A stretch of DNA of 64,000 nucleotides from Streptantibioticus parmotrematis (GTDB taxonomy: Bacteria > Actinomycetota > Actinomycetes > Streptomycetales > Streptomycetaceae), in the NCBI RefSeq assembly GCF_019890615.1, contig NZ_JAINVZ010000008.1, forward strand, positions 222,109-286,108, in the 5' to 3' direction. Position 1 is the stretch's first letter. The number at the start of each line of letters is the position of its first letter. Position numbers and translations under genes: made by a program. Shown here piece after piece: positions 44,601 through 50,186 of the stretch. The notes beneath the pieces are model-generated. The model made no database searches, was not told the DNA's origin, and was given only the letters and a program-made list of their open reading frames with translations.

Positions 44601-44655
44601 CTCCGATGATCGCGATGGGATTCTGTGCCAGTCGGGAACGAGAAGGAGCCGTCAC
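38635..44655 (-). CDS. PfaA-like iterative polyketide/PUFA-type synthase, KS-AT-ACP-KR-DH
   Basis: A 2006-residue megasynthase. Domains: KS (~10-460; Cys213 in VDAACASSLAAL, EAHGTGT, GHTKAAAG), AT (~560-890; Ser662 in VLGHSSGEVTAVW), a linker with a low-complexity stretch, one ACP (Ser1182 in ELGIDSLKQVEIASE), KR (~1450-1720; VTGGARGITAW and VHGAGVLADQPLSAKTPE), PKS-type DH (His1748 in LRDHTIAGQPVLPM; Asp in LADLLLQAA). It would extend and partly process acyl chains from malonyl units. PfaA proteins normally carry several tandem ACPs; here there is one. GTG 44655 follows GAGG. A start at this position gives the standard NPIAIIGVAGVFPQA KS entry. Downstream genes for dehydratase and enoyl reductase support a PUFA-type function. 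Confidence 0.93.
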   Translation of the reverse strand: MTAPSRSRLAQNPIAIIGVAGVFPQACDVREFWHNVVAGRDCITDVPAAHWSVPDHYDADMRAKDKTYARRGGFLPPVLFDPVEFAVPPSVVDSIGLVQLLSLRVAGEVLRDARCPESSWYDPSRTGVILGVCGQNTTMFPLSSRLRAPAVKRAALSCGVDERAAEEIARRFAEESPEWTEDSFPGVLANVVAGRIANRFDFGAANCTVDAACASSLAALRMAVSELVERRADLMITGGCDADNSVSTFLCFSKTPALSPSGSVRPFDSEADGTLLGEGIAMLAIKRLADAERDGDRVYAVLRGLGGSSDGRSGSIYAPNPKGQLSALRRAYADAEVAPETVQFVEAHGTGTRVGDTVELEALSTALTSGGKAASVAVGSVKSQIGHTKAAAGAAGLIKTALALHHRILPPTINVGAPNEAVRDTGLYINTRARPWLRDPRHGVRRGGVSSFGFGGVNYHAVLEEYQPAETELRTLHRTPRALLWHAPDPVALLALLREGAPAVTGRAVPPDHARLGLVARDPAERERLLAAAVDRLSDDTDAGAWTLEDRVRYRRSGLPPGTASAALFAGQGSQYPWMGVTALLDLPPVRRAFDAANALWEDEDTSLAHVVYPEPRYGDAPPGESLRNTAYAQAAVGALAMGQYTYLRELGFRPDAVLGHSSGEVTAVWAAGCLSDQDCLRVARARGRAMRPPPEVADPGAMAALRMPERQWSTWAERHGDLTLCNVNAPDEIVVGGPTAAVEALVAECLRDGGPAATRLPVAAAFHTSCVAHAVSPFADVLATAEFRPPACRVKADSPGARYGADPRENREVLARQIVRPVDFMARVRELYEEGVRVFVECGPGQILGRLVRRILPDESVEVIATDAGPGTDGAITLTSAALRLAVLGFDVRDINRYAAEPPPPPAAPSPVARTLEGPSFAVLARRDTYEARLRIPYRRATAEPSGRSAREVPTSAADEVPMSAADDGGTPVARDDSARLMRAAATQLELHSRFLSGQLETARSLAQALDRAGGAPDAALVTCVEAVRDHSRALFDTHVRSQEVILRMSRDGTDEETTAGADAAAADVLPRTRREVPVSLPRVANAQAALVPSAVLDASETLVDSDRAQPPASPAIEEDTAAEALTGISVDAGLDGAGVLPLDRSEIERALRELIAEKTGYTVEMVDPARDIQTELGIDSLKQVEIASEAWRRYPSLPREEIYRFAQARTVSELAELLTTKAPRTSGDAVPAHVPKGQASLGLRPLAAVDTLLGAYGDSPVAVLVEDGGPLANALADALAVRGWKVHRVITPGPDTTPTGARRLRDWREESLRAEIGHALSEGGRLDLCLLVEGRHTAADGDRAVTRLRHAVLVAKHTAPTLKEAVARGRRGAFVAVTQLDGALGLAGSHGRLGPALLGGLGGLTKALGVEEPDLFCRTVDIAPDSESGEAAEQVMDEINDVARVPEVAWDGARRRTPVLSRGVPPSGTPVNDPGQDDVLLVTGGARGITAWCVTALAAHHPCRFVLLGRTRLTGTPARAHEVHQRQELHETLDVLRKSGARVEYVAADIGDAEAVRTALAPYAGRITGVVHGAGVLADQPLSAKTPEDIERVATTKLTGLTNVLRHLEPERLRHLIVFTSVSGVYGNGRQTDYAMANEALNRFACAWKAAHPHTHVAALAWGPWRGGMATEDTQRFFQQLGVPLLSREEGCAYFVEQFSAPRQEDVVRVIGPLASVFSPAPVPPDGVVVRRDLTGLGAEPVLRDHTIAGQPVLPMTAAIGWCVFTVEETSPGRKVTEVHAFQVRKGLVLDDGHPEGARVSVRPRPDGRVAVAVHGDGTGLAPWYEGSFVTGPATDGVPRPASTSTTPPPAHDLHPAYDDGFLFHGPSLRGLGQVLQEDGTRLVVQALLPDPTVARGAYAGTEFSPALADLLLQAAALLGRRITGHRCLPVAVEKVELLRALPDGKPFVITVELHDHNLLELICTVTATEPDGTVLQRWIRLKGIVAAPQLGSRAAWPASAADV

Positions 44656-44815
44656 GGGAAACCTCGAATCCGGGCCGAATGACTGCGGGAGGGAAAGGTG
44701 CGTCCGCGGGCTCGCCGGGCAGGTGAACCCCGAGAGACGGCCGTGAGCTGGGTCGGGCCCGGCGGGGGAGCAGGACCACCGGGCCGTCGGCTCCGTCGGC
44801 GGAGAGGGGGGCGTG

Positions 44816-45139
44816 TCAGGAAGCCGGTGCTCCGGACCGGGAGGGTTTGTCGCCGCCGTCGAGAATCTCCCGGAGGCGGTTCAGCTCGTTCCGGAGCGCG
44901 CTGATCTCGGCCGCCTGGTCCCACCTTCCGGGCTCGGCCGATCCGCTCTTCGGGGTGGTGGGGCGTGAGGCACGCTCCGTGTCCGGTTCGGCCTCCCCGA
45001 CGCTGTGCTGCGCGAGCACTGCCGAACGGCCGGCACCCTCGACCATCTCGAAGGCGTCGATGACGTCGTCCATGTACTCCTTGAGGTCGGCGACGAGTCC
45101 GTGCAGGAGGCGTGCCAGATGGAACCGGTGAGGGGGCAT
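44816..45139 (-). CDS. Small amphipathic/coiled-coil protein, copy 2 (unrecognised family)
   Basis: A 107-residue paralogue of the protein at 25808-26086. The first 31 residues (HRFHLARLLHGLVADLKEYM then DDVIDAFEMV) share 18 identities with the other copy, including the LH, V-D, KE and DD-IDAF positions. A variable Ser/Thr/Pro/Glu-rich middle and a C-terminal coiled coil (EISALRNELNRLREILDG) follow. AAAGGA precedes ATG 45139. It lies directly upstream of the megasynthase in the same direction and is probably the first gene of that operon. Function unknown. Confidence 0.8.
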   Translation of the reverse strand: MPPHRFHLARLLHGLVADLKEYMDDVIDAFEMVEGAGRSAVLAQHSVGEAEPDTERASRPTTPKSGSAEPGRWDQAAEISALRNELNRLREILDGGDKPSRSGAPAS

Positions 45140-45704
45140 GAAGGTGTCCTTTCCGTTGTCGGGGAGAGGCGTTCAGACTTCCGGGCCCTGAGGAATGGCC
45201 ACCGATGCGGTTCACGCCGACGATTCTTTCGGGCCTGCCGAACCCGGTCGACCAGCGCCGTGGGACAGTCCAGGGGCCATTTCATGCGAGCAGAGTGATA
45301 TTCGTGCCGAGACGGGACGCCTACGCGCCTGGTCCGTCGACAACGAAGGCGACGGACGTATCATCGTTTGAACGGAGTTGAGCGTCGAACCTCAGTGGAA
45401 GGAAGTCCACGTAAAGGCGGATTCGGCTCCTCTGTCACATTCCTACGGTGAATTGCCGTGCACAAGTCCCCCGATCCGCGTACGCCGTGCACGTGTGTTC
45501 CATGCCTCCACGATTCCTGTTGTCCGGGCGGCGCGGAGGCCGCGCGGCAACCGCGGTGAGCTTTTCCGCGGCGCGGGGTTTATGCCCCCTGCGTGCGGGT
45601 CATCTCCATAAGGCGCGACATGAAGTGGCCGTTGTGGCATTCACAAGGCGATCCGCCGCCATCTCTCGCCCCGCCCTTCCCGTTGCACCCCCATGGAGGT
45701 GCTG
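45140..45704. other. Intergenic region between divergent small-protein/PKS operon and UbiB-like copy 2
   Basis: About 565 bp with lower GC than its surroundings; it must carry divergent promoters. No gene or clear operator was recognised, although CACGTG occurs once near 45488. Confidence 0.5.
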
Positions 45705-47237
45705 GTGATTCCCGAACGTGGTCGGCTACTGCTCGTCGTCGGGAGCGAGTTGCTCGCCGGTGAGCTGCGCGCGGCCGTCGGCCACAGAGGCACCGACGCA
45801 GGCGCCGACAGCGAGCTCGGCGCGAGTCGGGAGCGCGCGCGACGCGTTCGGGCCGCTCTGGAACGTCTCGGTCCGCTGTACGTGAAGGTCGGTCAGGTCC
45901 TCTCCACACGCGAGGACCTCGTACCGCCCGCTCTGGCCTCGGAGTTCGAGCGGCTGCACGACCAGGCGACCCCGTACCCGTTCGATCGCATGTCCACCGT
46001 GCTGGAGCAGGACCTCGGAAGCCACTGGCGCGAGCGCTTCAAGGACTTCGACACGCTACGCCCCCTCGGCTGCGCCTCGCTGGCGCAAGCCTATGCGGCG
46101 ACGTTGAGTGACGGCAGGCCGGTGGTGGTCAAGGTGCAGCGGCCGGGCATCGCCAGGCTCATGGCCTCCGACATGCGCCTGCTGCGGCTCGTGACACGAG
46201 GCGTGTCGAAGCGGTTCCCCTTGATGAGCGAGACCATCGACCTCAACGCGATGTTGAGTGTCATCTTCGAGGCGATGCGGCACGAACTCGACCTGACGCT
46301 GGAAGCGGCGAACATGGACGAGGCCCGTACAACAGTGGGCGACATCGCAGGTATTCAGGTGCCGGACGTCGTGCATGCCACGCCGAGAGTGCTGATCCAG
46401 CAGCGTGCCCCCGGCACCAGTGTCCGCGACGCCGACCCGTCCGCCTTCGCGGTCGAGGAGCGCGAACGTATCGGGACCAGTCTTCTGGCGTTCATGTACC
46501 AGGGCTACTTCATCGACCACCGCTTCCACGCGGATCCCCATCCCGGGAATGTCTTCGTGTGCCCGGGCGGTCCGACCACCTTGATCGACTGGGGCATGGT
46601 CGGCCGGATCGACCGCCACTTGAGCAGCAGCCTGATGATGACGTTGCTGGGACTCGCCAACAACGACGCCCATGCGGTGGCGCGCTCCTGGGCGGAGATG
46701 GGCCGCCCGACACCATGGGCCGACCTCAGCGGATTCGAACAGGACATGGCCACCGTCGTCCCCAAGCTCGCGTCGATCCCTCTGAACCGTCTCCGCTTCG
46801 GCGCCTCGCTGGCCGCACTGCTGCGCCACTCCACACGACGCGGGATCCAGACGAACCCGATGATCGGATTGCTGGGCAAGTCCTTCGCCAACATCGAGGG
46901 GACCGTGCGGTACATCGCTCCGCAGTTGAGCGCCACCGACGTCCTGGTGGACCAGGCGGACAGGGTGCTGGCCGCACACGCGCTCCGGTCGCTGTCCCAG
47001 CAGCAGCTGAGCTACACGGCCCTGCAGATCCTTTCCGGACTCGAAACCCTCCTGCCACACGCCCGCGCCGTCACCCGAAGCCTGTCCAGCGGCGAGCTGA
47101 CGGTCCAACAAGCGCCTGTCACACGGGCGTTCTCCCTGGTCGGTCACCGCACGAGCACGCGCGTGAAGCGGGCTGAGCGCCACCTTCTGGGCGCGGCCGC
47201 CCTGGCTTGGTACTTCAGCCGGACCGGCCGCCGATGA
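45705..47237 (+). CDS. UbiB/AarF/ABC1-family atypical kinase (copy 2)
   Basis: A 510-residue homologue of copy 1. All diagnostic features are intact: KVGQVLSTREDLVPP (KxGQ), RPLGCASLAQAYAATL (Ala-rich loop), RPVVVKVQRPG (Lys), FHADPHPGNVFV and LIDWGMVGRIDRH. C-terminal GAAALAWYF gives one weak hydrophobic patch. GTG 45705 is selected: GGAGG is spaced five bases away and the N-terminus VIPERGRLLL then aligns with VLPRRGRLLL of copy 1; ATG 45693 lies inside the ribosome site. It marks the right edge of the cluster, divergent from the PKS operon. Known relatives act in quinone/isoprenoid lipid metabolism; here it may assist a membrane lipid pathway (inference). Confidence 0.92.
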   Translation: MIPERGRLLLVVGSELLAGELRAAVGHRGTDAGADSELGASRERARRVRAALERLGPLYVKVGQVLSTREDLVPPALASEFERLHDQATPYPFDRMSTVLEQDLGSHWRERFKDFDTLRPLGCASLAQAYAATLSDGRPVVVKVQRPGIARLMASDMRLLRLVTRGVSKRFPLMSETIDLNAMLSVIFEAMRHELDLTLEAANMDEARTTVGDIAGIQVPDVVHATPRVLIQQRAPGTSVRDADPSAFAVEERERIGTSLLAFMYQGYFIDHRFHADPHPGNVFVCPGGPTTLIDWGMVGRIDRHLSSSLMMTLLGLANNDAHAVARSWAEMGRPTPWADLSGFEQDMATVVPKLASIPLNRLRFGASLAALLRHSTRRGIQTNPMIGLLGKSFANIEGTVRYIAPQLSATDVLVDQADRVLAAHALRSLSQQQLSYTALQILSGLETLLPHARAVTRSLSSGELTVQQAPVTRAFSLVGHRTSTRVKRAERHLLGAAALAWYFSRTGRR

Positions 47238-47465
47238 CGGGTGGCAGCCGCGGATTCCGGACGAGTCGTCGCTTGCTCGGACAGCGGGCGGGGCCAGCGC
47301 CGACGATGGCCGTCCGGTCCGCCCACAACGACGGTGATTCCCGAGGCCGCAGACGCGCCGGGCACCCTTCGCTCGTCGCTGCGAAGGCGAGGCGTAGGCC
47401 AGTGCGCAGGCCGGCGACCAGTGACGAGCCCTGAGGACATGGCCGGTGAGTACCTTCAGCCCGGT

Positions 47466-47484
47466 CCGCGGCCGGCGGCCGCGG
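47466..47484. terminator. Possible hairpin terminator between convergent genes
   Basis: CCGCGGCC-GGC-GGCCGCGG is a perfect 8-bp stem with a 3-base loop in the 297-bp gap between the UbiB-like gene and the convergent membrane-protein gene. GC-rich symmetry is common in this genome, so this is tentative. Confidence 0.35.
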
Positions 47485-47534
47485 CGCGCGCCGTACGCAC
47501 CCAGACGTCAGCGCTCGCCGCGCGAACCCACCTC

Positions 47535-48227
47535 TCACGTCATCGCGAGGAGCATGACCGCCATCCCCAGGGCCATCGCGCCGTGGCATCCGGAGTCCAG
47601 GGCGGTGGCCAGGGCTCCGGGATCCGCGGCGGGGGAGCGGGTGCCCGGCGCGGTCGCGCGGGCCGTGTCGAAGGCGCGGGAGAGCCACCACAGGGTCATC
47701 GCCACGAAGACGGCCAACAGGGCGACGCAGACGGTGTGTTCCGCACCGCGCAACGACATCGTCATCCCGCCGCCCGAGCCGGACATGGCCATCCCCGGCA
47801 TGTCCGCCATCGAGCCCGTCCCGCCCCCGGCGGAGGGATGTCCGCCTTTCATCGCGTCCGGCATGACGGCCACCATCCACGCCATCGCGCCCATCATCAC
47901 GGCGTGCAGGAAACCGTGCAGGCGGGGATGGCCGCCCCCGTCGTGCGCCCACATCCGACGGTCGTTCAGGGCCACCGATGCAACGAACCACACGGCGGCC
48001 AGGGAGAAGAGGGCCACCTGCGGTGCCACCGGAAGCCGCGTTCCCCACGGCCACACCATCGCGATCATCGCAAGGCCCATCAGCGCGTGCAGGGTGTGCG
48101 TCACCCGTTGCGAGTTCGCCGAGCCACCGTGCCCGGCGCCCGGTCGCACCGCCCGCGACACGCTGAACGCGGTCACCAGCGCGAACACCAGCGTGAGGAT
48201 CCAGCGCAGTCCCGTCGCCGCGATCAC
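47535..48227 (-). CDS. Membrane protein with Met-rich loop (DUF5134-like)
   Basis: A 230-residue membrane protein with about six hydrophobic segments (LRWILTLVFALVTAFSVSRAV, VTHTLHALMGLAMIAMVWPW, VALFSLAAVWFVASVAL and others). Several His residues are placed within or near helices (HTLHALMG, HGFLHAVMMG). The loop between helices 4 and 5 is Met/His-rich (GGHPSAGG, MADMPGMAMSGSGGGMTM), as in copper-handling membrane proteins. Start GTG 48227 overlaps the stop of the upstream PepSY gene. Likely takes part in copper trafficking at the membrane (inference). Confidence 0.78.
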   Translation of the reverse strand: MIAATGLRWILTLVFALVTAFSVSRAVRPGAGHGGSANSQRVTHTLHALMGLAMIAMVWPWGTRLPVAPQVALFSLAAVWFVASVALNDRRMWAHDGGGHPRLHGFLHAVMMGAMAWMVAVMPDAMKGGHPSAGGGTGSMADMPGMAMSGSGGGMTMSLRGAEHTVCVALLAVFVAMTLWWLSRAFDTARATAPGTRSPAADPGALATALDSGCHGAMALGMAVMLLAMT

Positions 48228-49663
48228 CGCGCCACCTCCGCCGTCGTCGCGCGCCGCCGGACCGCCGCGCCGACGACGAGGTCGGTGGCGAGGAAGACCA
48301 GCAGGGGGATGCCGAGCAGCGGCAGGTAGTAGCCGAGCACGGCGACGACCAGGACCGCCGGGGCCAGTACGCGGCCGGGCACCCGCCGCCAGGCGCCACG
48401 TGCCGGTGCCCGGCCGAAGGCGGCCGCCCCCGACCGCGTCGGCCTGCGCAGCCACCACATGCGGTACCCCATGAGGATCATGGTGATGAGGCCGAGGGCG
48501 AGCAGCGCCAGGGCGATCTGGTTGGCCAGGCCGAACAGCAGGCCCATGTGGGCGTCGATGCCCCAGCGGGTGAGCTTGGCCAGGAGCGGATAGTCGGCGA
48601 ACCGCAGCTTCGCGGTCACCTTGCCATTGGCAGGGTCGACGGCCACCGAGTCCTGGCGTTCCGGCCAGTGACGGGTGTTCTCCTTGACGACCCACGCCGT
48701 GCCCGCAGTAGTGGGCGGCGCGACGACCAGGATTCCGCTCAGCCCTGCGTCGTGCGCGGAGCGGACCACGGCGTCGATGCCGATGCCACCACTCCCGGAG
48801 TGTGGCGTCTGGGGCAGCGCGGTCGAGACCGACGGCGTACCGCCGGACAACTGCGAGCGGAACTTGTCGATGTTGGCACCCGCGTGGTCGGACCAGGTCA
48901 GACCGGTGGCGGACAGGCCGAGCAGGCCGAGCGAGAGCCACAGGCCCACCACCGCGTGCCACGACAGCAGCCGCCCACGTCCGGCGCCGCGCAGGCGTGG
49001 CAGCAACGTGCGGCGTACGCGGTCACGACGGCGGCGTGCGCCCAGCCACAGGGCCAGTCCGCCCAGCACCTCCACCCACAGCCAACTCGCCGCCAACTCA
49101 CTGTAGTTGCGGCCGAACGTGCCGAGGTGCAGTGTGCGGTGCAGGGTGTCGAGCCAGGCACGCACCGGCAGCCACTGGCCGTCGGTGGTCAGCACTCCGA
49201 GCACCTTGCCGGTGTACGGGTTCACGAAGGCGGTGCGGCTGTAGCCCTGCGGCACGCCCTTCGCGGCGAGCAGCACACGGGTGGTGTCCGTGGGGCCGGT
49301 GGCCGGACTGACCGACTGGAGGGTGCCACCGGGCACCGCCTTCTCGCCCGCCGCGACCTGGGCCGCCAGCGGCACCGCGTGCGCCGAGGCGGGTGCGGTC
49401 ACGTGCAACTCGTGCCGGTACAGGGCCTGTTCGAGCTGCGGCGAGGTGGTGTAGATCAGGCCTGTGGTCGCCGCGACCAGCAGGAACGGGCCGATGAGGA
49501 TGCCGACGTAGAAGTGCAGGCGTATCAGCAGCGGCCGCACGGCCGCCCACCCGCCGGGCGGGGCTGCGGACTCCCGGCCCGCCGCGGCCGGACCGCTCGC
49601 AGGGTCGAGGGTGCCCTCGGGCTCGCGCCGCTCCGTCTCCAGGGTGGTGTCACCCAACGCCAT
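48224..49663 (-). CDS. PepSY-associated TM domain protein
   Basis: A 479-residue membrane protein. ATG 49663 follows AGGAGAACGAAG. It has the PepSY-TM layout: first helix RLHFYVGILIGPFLLVAATTGLIY, an extracellular PepSY-like domain, WLDTLHRTLHLG before a central helix pair (WHAVVGLWLSLGLLGLSATG), a second extracellular domain, and a C-terminal pair (RWGIDAHMGLLFGLANQIALALLALG). Conserved membrane His residues (LHFY, LHRTLHLG, WHAVVG, DAHMGLLFG) could bind haem or metal; relatives are ferric/cupric reductase-like or iron-uptake membrane proteins. Coupled to the Met-rich membrane gene downstream and adjacent to copper genes. Confidence 0.88.
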   Translation of the reverse strand: MALGDTTLETERREPEGTLDPASGPAAAGRESAAPPGGWAAVRPLLIRLHFYVGILIGPFLLVAATTGLIYTTSPQLEQALYRHELHVTAPASAHAVPLAAQVAAGEKAVPGGTLQSVSPATGPTDTTRVLLAAKGVPQGYSRTAFVNPYTGKVLGVLTTDGQWLPVRAWLDTLHRTLHLGTFGRNYSELAASWLWVEVLGGLALWLGARRRRDRVRRTLLPRLRGAGRGRLLSWHAVVGLWLSLGLLGLSATGLTWSDHAGANIDKFRSQLSGGTPSVSTALPQTPHSGSGGIGIDAVVRSAHDAGLSGILVVAPPTTAGTAWVVKENTRHWPERQDSVAVDPANGKVTAKLRFADYPLLAKLTRWGIDAHMGLLFGLANQIALALLALGLITMILMGYRMWWLRRPTRSGAAAFGRAPARGAWRRVPGRVLAPAVLVVAVLGYYLPLLGIPLLVFLATDLVVGAAVRRRATTAEVAR

Positions 49664-49961
49664 CTTCGTTCTCCTGCCGTACGAGCGCGTGGGCGCCGGT
49701 TGCGTCGCGCCCGTTGATTCGTCGTGGCGTGGACGTCCTGAGTTCCCGGCGCTTCGGTGACGCGTGCCACAACGGACCGGAACGCCGGAGTGCGCGGGCC
49801 GCGACGGCCGGACATGCGCCGGAGAGCCGCACGGCCGCCGAAGCGGATCCTCACGAATTCCGGTATGGCGGGAACCGGAGGCCCCCGTGATGCGACCACC
49901 TGGTCCCGTCCGCAGTGGCGGGACAGCATCTGCCCGGTACCGACTCCAGCGGAGCAGCGCC

Positions 49962-50186
49962 ATGCCCCTGTCCTCCAGCCCTCCCCGCCCGGCGCGTCCG
50001 CCGGTCGTCGCCCCGGCCGTCCTGGGCTTCGCCGTCCTGCTCGCAGCGCTGTTCGGCCTGTCCTACGCGGTCGGTTCACTGGCCGGCCCCGTCGCCCCCG
50101 GCATGCACGCGCCGGGCGTGCCGGGCGGTACCGGAGGATCCAGAACGGGTGAATCCGGCGGCGGTATGAGCGGAATGGGGATGTGA
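49962..50186 (+). CDS. Small membrane protein with Met-rich tail
   Basis: A 74-residue protein with one hydrophobic helix (VLGFAVLLAALFGLSYAVGSLAG) and a Gly/Met-rich tail ending GGGMSGMGM, a possible Cu(I)-binding element. ATG 49962 follows GGAG at usable spacing. Its stop codon overlaps the start of the copper ATPase gene (TGATG), indicating co-translation and a likely accessory role in copper export. It is divergent from the PepSY gene across a 298-bp promoter region. The family is not recognised by name, and the first 18 residues are Pro/Ser-rich. Confidence 0.72.
   Translation: MPLSSSPPRPARPPVVAPAVLGFAVLLAALFGLSYAVGSLAGPVAPGMHAPGVPGGTGGSRTGESGGGMSGMGM

Noticed and set aside
38635..44655. 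Enediyne-type PKS (PKSE) interpretation of the megasynthase
   Set aside because: Domain order is similar, but no C-terminal phosphopantetheinyl transferase domain and no enediyne thioesterase or E3-E5-like partners are seen, whereas PfaD and a FabA-like dehydratase protein are present.
42334..44682. 782-codon open frame opposite the megasynthase KS/AT region
   Set aside because: Long antisense frames are a by-product of the GC-rich codon pattern; this one opposes a gene with intact catalytic motifs and has no domain signature of its own.
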